From positions 13,170,491 to 13,234,490 of the forward strand of contig OY720345.1 of assembly GCA_963082975.1 (NCBI GenBank): DNA of 64,000 nt, in the 5' to 3' direction. The notes below the pieces were generated by a model. The model saw only the letters and a list, made by a program, of their open reading frames with translations, had not been told where the DNA came from and did no database searches. Every line of letters begins with the position of its first letter. The stretch's first letter is position 1. The position numbers and the translations under genes are program-made. Shown here in pieces: positions 11,950 to 23,304 of this stretch. Origin of the DNA: Labia minor (taxonomy: Eukaryota; Arthropoda; Insecta; Dermaptera; Spongiphoridae).

Positions 11950-12395
11950 TTGTCATAAACTTTATTCAAACCAATGAATATGTCTGTAATATATTCATGT
12001 TTTTAGCATTTACTGATTAGAAATGATAACATTACTAAATTTTCAATTGGTCTTCTATTTGTTCCTAAAACTTTATTGTGGTTTGCTAAGTAAATTATAA
12101 TTACTTGTCAATTTTTTTTTCAAAAAAGTTTTTACAAAGTTACTCAACGATATCATTTGTATTTTGTTTTAGTATTATACTACAGTTTGACTATATAATT
12201 ATAAATATACAAATATATATTCTTTCAGGATGTGATTAATAATTTTTAGAGGTGGAAAATATTTATAAAATGATGATGATGATTTAAATTTATGAATTAT
12301 AATTATATTTATTTTTTTCAGTTAATTATTATTATATTATAAAATTCATTATATATTCTAAATAATGAATTCTGATAATGTTTAAATATCATTGG
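11950..12395. other. AT-rich spacer
   Basis: A/T-rich sequence with a short (GAT)n run near 12271. Nothing else seen. Confidence 0.5.
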
Positions 12396-12399
12396 GATA

Positions 12400-12835
12400 A
12401 TTTAAATGGCTCTCACTTTGCTTGGCACCCGAAAAACAATCGTTTTTATTTCTCATTAGAGATTCTAAACACCGAAACAAAGATAGCAAAAGAGTTTTCA
12501 AGGGGTAACTTTAAAGGAATGTGGAAGAGGGGCATGAGGGAGAATAAGGGGAAGGGGGAGAGAGAGAGAGAGAGAGAGAGAGAAAATGTTGGAAAGATGC
12601 AAAACACCCAGGCACAAGAGCAATTATTTTCTCCACGTGAATTTTATTGCATCACTTTTAACCTGGATTATCAATCTTTGTACAACTGATAACAACGACA
12701 CCCAAACGAGAACAACTTCCCCCCCTTTCTATACTTTATGCTACTAAAACACTCAAATTTTTTTTTCTTCTCACTAAACATCGCCTCTTTACATTTTCCT
12801 AAACTCTCTTTCTCTCTCTGTCTCAGTCGCTTTTA
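12400..12835. other. G+C-richer island with a (GA)n tract
   Basis: Purine-rich in its first half, with an uninterrupted GA tract at about 12559-12583, then pyrimidine-rich. A 103-residue frame (12378-12689) spans it but is dominated by the ERERER product of the GA tract and has no domain, so I do not call a gene. Confidence 0.3.
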
Positions 12836-12974
12836 TAATAAAGGAATGTGTTTCTATAATATTATATAATACTAATTTTATTATTATAGAAATTTTATAA
12901 TAATCTAATCTAGTTATAAAATAGTCTAAAAAAAAACTCACAACATTTTGAAAACAAAATAAAATTTATTTTTT

Positions 12975-13085
12975 TTTTTAATTGAAAAAAAATAAAATTT
13001 ATTTTATTTTTAATTGGAAAAAAAAATATTTTATTTTTAATTGGAAAAAAAAATATTTTATTTTTAATTGAAAAAATAAATAAAT
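12975..13085. repeat. AT-rich minisatellite, about 27-bp unit
   Basis: Tandem units marked by TAATTG(G)AAAAAA...ATTTTATTTT, with TTG at 12982, 13014, 13041 and 13068. The last two intervals are exactly 27 bp. About four units, growing more regular towards the right. Confidence 0.7.
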
Positions 13086-13699
13086 TTTACTTTTTTAATA
13101 AATAAAATTATTAATAAAAAAAAATTAAAATTTAATTCTCTTGAATAAATTGTATAAAACTCCTACTACTACAGTAGTTAATTAATTGAAATTAAAAAAA
13201 AAAAATCAATCAATAAATCGGTTCAACTCTCACGAAATAATCAAATGACATTAAATGTATTTTTAAAAATTGGATTTTCCAGTGATTTAAGGTTTAAATA
13301 AGATTTAAATATTTGTTCAGAGAAGGCTACTTTCAAATAAATACATACAAACATTGCATATTGATTATTATTCAAAACAATTAAATATTTTGGTTTATTC
13401 ACACTTTTTTAAATTTATTTATTATTATTTATTTATTTATTTATTTGATAGCCCTTTAGCTTTACAAAGGAGTTGAATTTAAAAAATAAAATTTCAATTT
13501 TCGGTACACAAAATATAACAAAAAACCAAAAGTAAACACAAAAAAAAAAAAAAAAAAAATTAAAATAAATAAAATAAATGTAAATGTTTAAAAATTATTT
13601 TTTAAACATCATATCTTATAAATATAAATAACTTTGCAATAGCAAATCGTCAGTAAATTTTTACATACATTATATTATATATATTATTTATATATATAC

Positions 13700-13786
13700 A
13701 GAGGGAGAGAGAGAGAGAGAGAAAGATTTTGAATTTGTAAAACCTTGTTTATATATTTAAATAAAAGTTAAGAGAAAAACTGTATT

Positions 13787-13821
<35 letters not shown>

Positions 13822-14135
13822 AGAAGCTTTTTGAATAGCGAGGCACATCCCTCCCCCACCTCATTTCTCTTTAAACCACACACTTGTAAGGGGCATTTTA
13901 CAGTCTCCAACCCTTCTATGGAACTGATAAGAATATAACGGATGGCTAATGATAAACAAATGCAATTTATTTTCCAAGAGAAAACGAACAAGAAATTATA
14001 TATTGTGAAATTGCTAACATACATATGTTATTCTTATTTTGAAGATAAAAATATAATGAGGCTCATCTCTTTCTCTTATCCCCTCTCCCTCTCCCCCTCC
14101 TCTGTCTCCCTGTATCTCTTGTTTTTTATACTTTT
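13700..14135. repeat. (GA)n, (TG)n and (GA)n microsatellites beside a pyrimidine-rich island
   Basis: A GA tract at about 13705-13722, then TG repeats (13787-13804) running straight into another GA tract (13804-13822). More complex C-rich sequence follows to about 14135. The overlapping frames on both strands here are low complexity and not called as genes. Confidence 0.6.
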
Positions 14136-14139
14136 TAGT

Positions 14140-14880
14140 TAAAATGCAAGAAAAAATAAATACGTCATTATTTTCAAAATAAATTAGAGAATAGGTAGAA
14201 TATATAATAAAAATGATTTTAAAAGTAGTACGATTTTTACATTTTTATTTTTTTTTTTTTTTATTTTATATTTTATCCAAACTATTACTGTTTAATATAA
14301 AATATTCATCATTTTATTATATATACCATAATATGTTATTCTCATTAGTGTGATTTATTTTTCAATACAATTTTTTTTTTTCAAATTATAATGAAAAATT
14401 AACATATTCTTTTGGAATAATCACCTATTAGCCATGTGTTAATTTAAAACGATTTTTTTTTTATTATTTATACATTTTAGGCGGATCGTTAATTCCACCG
14501 TAGCCTGCAAAATTTACTGTTTGAATTAAGTGTTTGAAATCTAATCTAACAAGACTTTTCAAATATTTCTATATTTATAGTATACATATTATGTATTATA
14601 ATTATGTAAACAGTTGAATATTTTTTAATTTATTTATACATACTATTTAAATTTATTATCATATACTATATAATCAATTTATTATTGCTTTACTATTTAC
14701 TATTGAAATCACTAGCACTAATATTTTGGTATTAAAAAGGGCCCTTTTACAATTTTATCTTTTTTAATTTCTAATAATTTGTTCTTTATCATCTATAATG
14801 AATCACAGAAAATGGATTATTATCATGATTATCTAGAATCTAGAACAATCCCACTTACCTATTCTTTTGCAAAATCGTTC
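14140..14880. other. AT-rich spacer
   Basis: A/T-rich sequence with poly-T runs; nothing recognised. Confidence 0.5.
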
Positions 14881-14884
14881 AAAT

Positions 14885-15485
14885 AAGTTGACCTGGGGGC
14901 AAGGCACAGAACCGACTGACGGTTTGAAATAAATTAATATCCAGCTTCAGAAACAATTTCAAATAATTTAAATGTATCTATTAATGCAATAAAAAACAGA
15001 TATGGATATAACATAAATATTTTATTACTTATTATTTATAATATATAAGGAGGAGCTGTCTTTGACGTCCTATAATTTTAAATGAAGAAAAAAATAATGA
15101 AGATGATTTTTCCCGAGGACAATACAAAGTGCATAATTCGTGAAGATATGTAAAAAATCTTCTCATGTGAAATTTAGTGTGAAAATAACCCTTCTCTTCC
15201 TATCGTCTATCGGTAATACTACTACTTCTGGTTTCCGGATATACACCAAAATTTGATCAATTCATCATACTGATGCATTAAGTAAATATATCAAATTTTA
15301 TCAAAATCCGTTGAGCCGTTCATGCTGTACACATCTATACGGACACACAGACGGACGGATGGACAGACATCATGCTAAAAATACTTTTTTCTGTTAACAA
15401 AATGCATGATTCCTGGAGAAATGTAAAAATCTCCACATGTGAAATTTGATGTGAAAATAATACCTCCCTTACTATCGTCGGTCGA
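14885..15485 (-). mobile_element. Helentron-like non-autonomous element, family H2 copy 2 (degenerate)
   Basis: The left edge AAGTTGACCTGGGGGCAAGG is the 3' hairpin region with the stem broken by mutations, followed by the subterminal repeat ACCGACTGACGG. The right edge is CGTCGGTCGA (15476-15485). A GGAC-type microsatellite lies at about 15340-15369, after a block close to ACCAAATTTCATCAAAATC. Only one degraded TGACGTC remains (about 15063). More mutations than copies 3 and 4, so probably older. Confidence 0.75.
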
Positions 15486-15489
15486 TAAA

Positions 15490-15775
15490 AATGATTTTAT
15501 AAACAAAAAGAAATACTAAGTGGGTGGTAAAATATAGAATTTTCTTTTCTCTTATTAAATCATTATTTTATTTATTTTGTGAATTTTTAGAAAGAAGCCA
15601 AATGACAAGTTACAATAAAAAAAATTAAAAAACAAAAAAATATTATATTGGATTAAAGAAATTTTGCTCATGTTAATTTTTAATTATATAATACTACTTG
15701 TTATGTTGTTTTTTGTTTTTTTTTAATAATTGTATTCCAAGGATTTCTATAATATATGCGAATTTATTAAATGGT
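15490..15775. other. AT-rich spacer
   Basis: A/T-rich; no feature seen. Confidence 0.5.
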
Positions 15776-15779
15776 GTAA

Positions 15780-16470
15780 CGAATGTGAGGAAGGAAGGGG
15801 TGTGTGTATTTAAAGTATTATTTATGTGCCTTCTCCTTGTCACTGTTTGAAAATGAAATTTCTTGCTTGTGTAATAAACCATCTAATATATCTTCAATTG
15901 TATTATTGTCCATCAAGTGACATCTGGAATCTGGTCCCTTTCCTAGGTAATGATGATGATCACTATCATTATCATCATCATCATCATCATTCTCACACAC
16001 TCTCTCATTCATCCCATTCATATATATATATATTTGAGACCAATCAATTATATTATTAATGTTAATCGTTCTCTCTTGGCCATATAAATGCGCTCTTCCA
16101 AAGGGCTGACGTCACGCGTTTGTCACTTGTTTCAGCGTGTCGATTAATTATTAGTTGCATATACGTTGATATAGGTGGTGTTGGGAGGGGGGGGAGAGGG
16201 GGCAAGGGAGATAGATGGCTTATAGAGTCTACACGATCAGTTTATGTCAGGGATGAGAGTGGGGGGCAGGGAGAAAAGTGGGAGTTAAGGGGTTAGTCTG
16301 GCTGGCTTGTTGCAATAGAGGGTGGAAAAGGCATTAATATTAATCTATTAATAACCATCCATTCATCAATCGTACGAAACACAATTTGAGTGAAATAGTA
16401 GTGGGAGGTGTGGTGGAGTGGGGAGGGGAGGAGGTCGTGAGGGTATATAGGAACAGCAAATCATATTGTC
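15780..16470. other. G+C-richer island with purine-rich half
   Basis: Complex sequence with an imperfect (ATC/GAT)n run at about 15950-15992, then G-rich purine-biased sequence from 16170 to 16450. The frames on both strands are products of the trinucleotide run and are not called. The promoter-like core at 16083-16140 is listed separately. Confidence 0.35.
16083..16140 (+). promoter_or_regulatory. TATA-like box plus perfect CRE palindrome
   Basis: TATAAA (16083-16088) is followed 18 bp later by TGACGTCA (16107-16114) in GC-richer surroundings (GCTGACGTCACGCG). A TTCAG initiator-like motif lies about 45 bp after the TATA. Outside the H2 elements this perfect TGACGTCA stands alone. No downstream exon was recognised, so this is only a candidate. 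Confidence 0.25.
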
Positions 16471-16479
16471 ATATATTTT

Positions 16480-16955
16480 TATATATTAGTATTATTATTT
16501 TTTTTTTAATACAGTGTATGGTGTATATGTGTGCTGATTTTAAAATTCATCCGATTTTATTTAAATTTCCAGATTAATAAGAGAGTTTTTGAAGTGAAAT
16601 TAATTAATTAATCAACAGGTGTTAAAATAATAACATTTCAATGATTCAAACTGACTCTTGACAATATCAATATATTATATATATATATAATAGAAAGAGA
16701 AAGAAAAGGACTTAATTAATTATGTGTCAATTTTATTATTAGTATAATTATTTATTAATTATATATAAATATACGAGATATTATATAAATCCCTAAAATG
16801 AAAATTGATTTGCTTGTTTTAAATAAATGAAAGATGATAATAAAAATTTGTACATACTTTTAAAATAGTTAAAATTTAAAAAATGAAATAAAAAATTGAA
16901 AGAGATAGAGATAAAGTAAAGAGAATTTTTTAAACCAATTGGTTATAATTAATTT
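16480..16955. other. AT-rich spacer
   Basis: A/T-rich sequence with TATATA tract at about 16675-16690; nothing else seen. Confidence 0.5.
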
Positions 16956-16959
16956 TATT

Positions 16960-17315
16960 TGGTTAATTTGTAAATTGTGATTGAATAACAGAAAAAAAAA
17001 TGGGGTAAGAGGGAAAAACCACAGGAAAGCAAAGCTTTAAAAAGAGTATGGGAATGTGTGTAGAGTGCCAAGTTCGGATTGGGGAGGGGAACAAGGTGAG
17101 GGTGAGAGATACAAGAGAGGGGATGGTTGGGCTATCTATATACATGACGACCACACCTCTCTCGATAAAAAGGGTTACGAAACCCCAACGGTTTAAATGG
17201 TATTAACACCGTTACTATATAGGGTTAGAGGGCGTAGGGTGGAATGGAGTCCGAGAATGGGATGGGGTTTGGCGAAGAGTGTGACCATATAGGAAGGTGA
17301 ACAGGACAGACAAAA
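16960..17315. other. G-rich, purine-skewed island
   Basis: Plus strand is strongly purine-biased (GGGGAGGGGAAC, GGTGAGGGTGAGAG, GGGATGGGG). No repeat match and no coding frame with a domain. One of the purine/pyrimidine islands discussed in the findings. Confidence 0.3.
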
Positions 17316-17319
17316 AAAA

Positions 17320-17775
17320 AATGACTAACCTAAAGTAATTTTATTATCTTTTTCATGAAAATAAAAACTAAAGGGAAAAATAATCAATGATTATTATTTT
17401 AAAAAACAAACAAAACATTAAAAAAATAAATACAAATTAAACAAATAAATAAATTATTAAATTTTTACTTTAATTTACTTTCTATTTATGGTGAATTATT
17501 GAATAAATTAAATTTTTCAATTATTATTACTATTACTTGGGGTTGAAAAATATTAATAGTTTGTAAAATATTGCAAATTAACGAAATTATGCAACTTTAT
17601 AATATAACAAATGTGTATGTAGATAAATCTATAATATATATATATCAAATTTAGTTTTTATTTAAATTTTTTTTTCTTATTGAAATTTAATGATATATAC
17701 CTATAAATCTATATATTTTTAAATTTTTATCTTATCTAATTATACTTGTAAAAATTGTATATATATATTTGTATA
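17320..17775. other. AT-rich spacer
   Basis: A/T-rich; nothing recognised. Confidence 0.5.
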
Positions 17776-17779
17776 TTTT

Positions 17780-17965
17780 TGAGATAATAAACCGCCTAAA
17801 ATTTTTTTTGAAATTCACCCCATAGATAATATTTATAAAGAAAAATCGATCGGTATTGGTTTCAGCCGCGAGAAAAATCAACTTTATTAGTATTTGCTTA
17901 ATTTAAAATATTAAATTTAAATGATGTCACAAATTACGTCATGCATGTTGAAATTTGCCTCCCAC
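17780..17965. mobile_element. Divergent H2-related fragment (family H3)
   Basis: Shares, on the opposite strand, a run of blocks with 49650-49840: AAACCGC then GAAATTCAC, GATAATATTTATAAAGAAAAATCGATC and GAGAAAAATCA. It resembles the H2 interior, where the corresponding blocks are GTGAAAATAACCC and CCCGAGGATAAAACCAATA. A degraded TGATGTCA...TTACGTCATG pair at about 17922-17943 matches the CRE-pair position of H2. No ends could be defined. Confidence 0.5.
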
Positions 17966-17969
17966 CATT

Positions 17970-18985
17970 CTTTTTTAATTGATATTGTATTAATATTTTT
18001 TTATGTTTAAATTATTTTAAAATTTTTTATTTAATATCGAAATAAAATTAAAAATATTTATTTTAATAATAATTTAGTGTCAAATTACGAAATATATTTA
18101 TCATTCCCCCAACCACAAAAAAATATTCATGAAGATAGCAACATATAATTATAAAGGAATGATTTTCAAATAAATTATTGAATAAATTTGATCTAATAAT
18201 ATTGAATAAATTATATTATATTAATTAAAATGTTTTTTGGATTAAATTATAAATAATATAAATGATAATTGATTATTATAAATAAAAAAAAATAACCTCC
18301 TTTCTTAATTAAAATATAGACAAGTACAGGTGTCAATATAATTTCAGGATTTATATTATTAACAGTAGTAATCCTTGTGGTCGAAACAGTATTTAAGCTA
18401 GTGCTACTTTGAAAAATATAAAACTGAAGCCATCTAATTATAACAACTTATATATATATATATATATAATTTAGAATCAAATATTTTATTTTATCAAGTA
18501 AATTTGAATATATTTTTCATCTTTGAATGAAAATCAAGTTATTTTAATTAATTTGTACCATTTTAGGAAACAAATTTTTGATGGGACATTTTTAGAAAAC
18601 CCATTTAACAATTGTAATAAATAATTAAAAAAATTGTAAAATTTTCAAAGTTTATAATAATAAATTGTTTAAATTTGTTAAAGCACTAGTTCGGTGTTCC
18701 AGGTACTTAATCATATTAAACTAACAATTAAAATTATATTTTTATATTTTACCGCACCAAAAAATATAAATTTCACCCTACACCGTTCTATACATATTTT
18801 CTCTTATTCATCCATTTTTAAAAAAATAAATAAATAAATATTCTCGACATTATTTTATTTTATTTTTTTGAAACGCTTATGGTGCTGTTAAAAAGATAAA
18901 ATATATTATTATTGGTTTGGTAATAATTTTTTTTTAATCGTATGTTGGCATTCACTTAATCTCTACTCTTATCTTGAATTTATAT
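17970..18985. other. AT-rich spacer
   Basis: A/T-rich; (TA)n at about 18449-18468 and (AAAT)n at 18826-18840. No gene seen. Confidence 0.5.
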
Positions 18986-18989
18986 ATAT

Positions 18990-19250
18990 TTAAAAAACAG
19001 GGGGAAGGGAGAAGGAGGAGGTTTATATTTTGTTTGAACGGTTTTTTTTTTGTTTGACATACTGATAGAAGAATGAAGGGTGGAGTGTGGGTGGATCGAG
19101 TAATGGGCAAATGAATAAATGGAACGGGATGGGGTGAGAGAGGGGTGCAAGTGATTATTATTAATTTTGTGTTTTTTTTTTACATTCAAGTTTATTTTTT
19201 TTCAACCCTACCGTTTAGTTAGGGGTGGGTATGAATGTCTACATATGTGC
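18990..19250. other. G-rich, purine-skewed island
   Basis: GGGGGAAGGGAGAAGGAGGAGG followed by GAATGAAGGGTGGAGTGTGG and similar. The minus-strand 69-residue frame is Ser/His/Pro low complexity and is not called. Confidence 0.25.
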
Positions 19251-19254
19251 AAAA

Positions 19255-20035
19255 AAAAGGGCTTATACATATATATGAACGAGAATATATGAGGATTATT
19301 AATTTGATAATATAAAAAAAATCATGATTTTTGAAAAATGAACCGATAAAATGAAATAAATTCTTTATGAAAAAAAAAAAATCGATTCATAATACTCGTA
19401 CTATAAAATGTAAATAAAAACTGATTTTTAATAAAAAGAAGACAAATGTCTTTGATTAATTTAATTAAATTTTATTGCAATACAATATCAATTTCTATAT
19501 TGCTTATAAATATTCTATAAACTTTCAATTAAATAAAAAATTATCAAATAAATCGAAAAATAAAATCCAAAAAATACAAAAAATTCTTATTAAATTTATT
19601 AAACATATATTATACAATAATCTAATTAAAATAATTTTTTTTATATTTGTTTTATATAAATATATGATAAATGATAATAGTTTAATTCTTTTTAATTAAA
19701 AAATGAAAAAAAAAATTACGAAAAAAACCAAAATAGTACTTTTTATGTTTTTTTCCTATATTGATTTTTTTTTATATATATATTTACAATATTTCGTTTA
19801 AACTAATCAGATTTTGATTTTTTTTTTATTCCTTTTTCTTAATGCAAGTTTCATTTTCATTTTATCCCCCTGCAATCAATAGAAATAGAAAAGAACCAAC
19901 TCCAATCAAACTTTTTTTTTTTTTATTATTATTAATAATATGACTAAACATTTATACATACACATTCACACATACACACATACACACACAATCTCTTTCT
20001 CTCTTTATATGTAGGTATATAGACATATAGATTAA
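19255..20035. other. AT-rich spacer
   Basis: A/T-rich with a short CA-rich run (about 19960-19988). The 74-residue frame at 19475-19699 is Lys/Asn/Ile only, as expected from AT-rich noise. Confidence 0.5.
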
Positions 20036-20039
20036 AGGT

Positions 20040-20265
20040 GTATTTTAAATGATTGAATCACGCCAATCAGTGCGTTTTTATTTCTTTATGCTGATATTTA
20101 AGAAGAAATAAAAAATAAAGGAAGGATTCGGGGTTTGAAAGATGAGAGGGGAAGGGGGTGGACAAGCAAAGGGAGAGAGGTTAGGGTGTGGGTGGTGTTT
20201 TAGAGAGAGAGAGAGAGAAAGAGAATGAAAAGAAATGAATAAAGACATATTCTCGTGACTGAAGT
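20040..20265. other. Purine-skewed island with (GA)n
   Basis: GAGGGGAAGGGGGTGG, GGGAGAGAGG and a GA tract at about 20201-20217. No repeat match and no domain in the overlapping minus-strand frame. Confidence 0.25.
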
Positions 20266-20269
20266 TGAT

Positions 20270-20995
20270 CAACTTTTTGTACCTGTCTGTGCAAGAGATT
20301 ATTTAGCTTCTATTTTGTATTAAAAAGTATTCGTTTTGTTATTAACAGTATAGTATTATTATTAATAAGAATAATAGGAATTCATTTACGCCCATAATAT
20401 ACACCCTTATAAAAAAAACATTGAAATGAGCAAAATTGGGTAAAAATTAATATAATCTCGTGTATTCAAGAAATTTCTTAAAATAATAGACAAAAATATA
20501 AAAAAAAATCTCATTGAATGGATGATTTAAGTGTTCAAAGAATAATTAGTAAAGAAAAGAAACAAATATAAAATAAAGTTGAAATTTATTAGAATATCAA
20601 TTAAAAGTTGTGGTTTAGGTTGATAGATGGAAGGTAATTTTATGATGAAAGGGTGGGAGAATAAGAATCGTATAGATTTGAATTATAAACAATATAGTAG
20701 TGTCTTTTTAAAGACATTTATTAACATGCAACACATCTCTTTATAGAATTTATATAAAATATAATATAATTTAATGAATTTGAAAAAAAAAACAACTAAA
20801 CATTAGATTTCTTTATTTATAAAATGTAAGGGGGATTAATTTATGAATGAAAAATATGAGTGAGAGTAAATGTAGATTAAGTGTCATCAAAAACAAAAAA
20901 AAAACAGAAATAATGTTTCTTCAATCTATTATTGATTAATTAATTTTCATTTTATAATAAATAAACAAAACTCAAAATCATCTAATTAAAAAAAT
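20270..20995. other. AT-rich spacer
   Basis: A/T-rich; nothing recognised. Confidence 0.5.
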
Positions 20996-20998
20996 TAG

Positions 20999-21596
20999 CT
21001 GGAGTGTCTCCACTCGACTATCTCGCAATTTGAATAGGATTAAATAACATAATATATTATATTTAAAATAAATTTAATTATTTATAAATTATAAATAATA
21101 AATATTAAACCAGCGCATGTTTGGCTTTTTGTTGATGGCATCAAGTCACGTGTTGGCGCGTGAGATTTGCAGTGTTAAAAAATTAATTTTTGTAATTTCA
21201 GCGAATCAATCAAGCTGAAATTTTATATATAGCAGTTTTATACAATTATTAATCATGTGAAAAATTATCAAACATATATCTTTATTTTTACGATCACTTT
21301 AGAGGAAAAAAATCAAAACGTTGTAGGTAATGACCCTCTTCCGGTTGAGCTACATTTCTCAAAAGTTGATAGAAAACTACGAATTTTGAATAATGCTCAT
21401 ATACCAAATTTCATCATTCTAGCTCAAACCGTTTTTGCGTAATCTTGGTTACATACATACACACACACACACATACCCACACACAGACATTTTTCTCAAC
21501 CTTAAAATGATTCAGGAACCTTACAAACGTATAAAAACATCAAAATCTCAACATCGAAAATTTTCGTGATCGCAATACTATCTCTTACGAGATAGT
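20999..21596 (-). mobile_element. Helentron-like non-autonomous element, family H1 copy B
   Basis: The left (3') edge has the intact small hairpin TGGAG-TGT-CTCCA followed by CGACTATCTCGC. The right (5') edge is ACTATCTC-TTAC-GAGATAGT (21577-21596): the 8-bp stem is intact although the loop differs from copy A. The ACCAAATTTCATCATTC block is at about 21404 and a CA microsatellite at about 21455-21484, followed by AGACATTTTT. One CACGTG remains. A 61-residue frame at 21257-21442 aligns with that of copy A at the same length. Confidence 0.8.
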
Positions 21597-21705
21597 AATA
21601 ATTTTAATTAATTAGATATTTATAAATTTAATTTTTTTTTTCTTAATTAAATTTTTATCATTTAAATGATATATAAAGAAAAAAGTTTCAAAAATTATTT
21701 CTAAT

Positions 21706-22626
21706 AAGTTGACCTGTGGCCAGGTCCGAACCGACCGACGGTTTGAAGTAAATTAATTTCCAGCTACAGAAACAATTTCAAATAATTTTAATATATCTAT
21801 TAATGTAATAAAAAACAGATATGGATAGAACATAAATATTTTTAATTTTATTTTATTTATAATATATAGCTGAAGTAGCCGGCGTTACCCGAGGCTGTGA
21901 CGTCATGAAGGGCTGGGTGACGTCATATAATTTTAAATTAAGAAAAACATAATGAAGATGATTTTTCCCGAGGATAAAACCAATACATTCGTGGTGATAT
22001 GTAAAAAAATCTCCTCATGTGAAATTTGGTGTGAAAATAACCCTTCCCTTCTTATCGTCGATCGCTAATACTACCACTTCCGGTTTCCGGATTTGTACCA
22101 AAAGTTGATCAATTCATCCCACTGATGCATTAAGTAAAGATACCAAATTTCATCAAAATCGGTTGAGCCGTTCAGGCTGTACACATTTATACGGACAGAC
22201 GGAAGGACGGACGGACGCACGGACAGACATCATGCTAAAAATACTTTTTTCTGTTAAGAAAATGCATGATTCGTGGTGATATATAAAAAAATCTCCTCAT
22301 GTGAAATTTGGTGTGAAAATAACCCTTCCCTTCCTATCGTCGATCGCTAATACTACCACTTCCGGTTTCCGGATTTGCACCAAAAGTTGATCAATTCATC
22401 CCACTGATGCATTAAGTAAATATACCAAATTTCATCAAAATCGGTTGAGCCGTTCAGGCTGTACACATCTATACGGACGGACGGACGGACGGACGGACGG
22501 ACAGACATCATGCTAAAAATACTTTTTTCTGATAAGAAAATGCATGATTCGTGGAGATATGTAAAAATCTCCACATGTGAAATTTGGTGTGAAAACAATA
22601 CCTCCCTTACTATCGTCGGTCGGTAA
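21706..22626 (-). mobile_element. Helentron-like non-autonomous element, family H2 copy 3 (internally duplicated)
   Basis: The left (3') end is AAGTT then hairpin GACCTG-TGGC-CAGGTC (21711-21726), then CGAACCGACCGACGG. The right (5') end is CGTCGGTCGGT (22614-22624). The central module, from CTCCTCATGTGAAATTTGG through the ACCAAATTTCATCAAAATC block and the GGAC microsatellite to ATGCATGATTCGTGG, occurs twice in tandem with a period of 282 bp (22011 and 22293). A third partial repeat forms the right end. Two TGACGTCA sites at 21898 and 21918. Only about 15 bp separate it from copy 4. Confidence 0.85.
21898..21925. promoter_or_regulatory. Paired CRE-type palindromes in H2 copy 3
   Basis: TGACGTCA at 21898-21905 and 21918-21925, 20 bp start to start, separated by TGAAGGGCTGGG. 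Identical arrangement to copies 1 and 4. Confidence 0.6.
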
Positions 22627-22641
22627 AAATTCATTTAAAAT

Positions 22642-23299
22642 AAGTTGACCTGTGGCCAGGTCCGAACCGACCGACGGTTTGAAATAAATTAATTTCCAGC
22701 TACAGAAACAATTTCAAATAATTTTAATATATCTATTAATGTAATAAAAAACAGATATGGATATAACAAAAATATTTTTAATTTTATTTTATTTATAATA
22801 TATAGCTAAGTAGCCGGCGTTACCCGAGGCTGTGACGTCATGAAGGGCTGGGTGACGTCATATAATTTTAAATTAAGAAAAACATAATGAAGATGATTTT
22901 TCCCGAGGATAAAACCAATACATTCGTGGTGATATGTAAAAAAATCTCCTTATGTGAAATTTGGTGCGAAAATAACCCTTCCCTTCTTATCGTCGATCGC
23001 TAATACTACCACTTCCGGTTTCCGGATTTGCACCAAAAGTTGATCAATTCATCCCACTGATGCATTAAGTAAATATACCAAATTTCATCAAAATCCGTTA
23101 AGCCGTTCAGGCTGTACACATCTATACGGACGGACAGACGGACAGACGGACAGACGGACGGACAGACGGACGGACAGACATCATGCTAAAAATACTTTTT
23201 TCTGTTAAGAAAATGCATGATTCGTGGAGATATGTAAAAATCTCCACATGTGAAATTTGGTGTGAAAACAATACCTCCCTTACTATCGTCGGTCGGTAA
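22642..23299 (-). mobile_element. Helentron-like non-autonomous element, family H2 copy 4
   Basis: The left (3') end is AAGTT then hairpin GACCTG-TGGC-CAGGTC (22647-22662) and CGAACCGACCGACGG; the right (5') end is CGTCGGTCGGT (23287-23297). Contains one module with the ACCAAATTTCATCAAAATC block and a GGAC/AGAC microsatellite (about 23127-23179). Very similar to copy 3 over the left 300 bp. Same orientation, directly adjacent: a head-to-tail tandem. Confidence 0.85.
22833..22860. promoter_or_regulatory. Paired CRE-type palindromes in H2 copy 4
   Basis: TGACGTCA at 22833-22840 and 22853-22860, 20 bp start to start, with the same 12-bp linker as in copy 3. Confidence 0.6.
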
Positions 23300-23304
23300 A
23301 AATG

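Noticed and set aside
12378..12689. 103-residue plus-strand frame
   Set aside because: Centre is an ERERER run from a GA microsatellite; the rest has no recognisable domain.
15818..16059. Overlapping 67- and 77-residue frames on opposite strands
   Set aside because: Both depend on a (GAT/ATC)n run giving poly-Asp or poly-His; no domain.
4461..21442. Conserved 61-residue frame in H1 copies A and B as a gene
   Set aside because: Copy C has an in-frame TGA at the same place and copy D has deletions. The frame ends at the microsatellite, and similarity is explained by common descent of a non-coding element.
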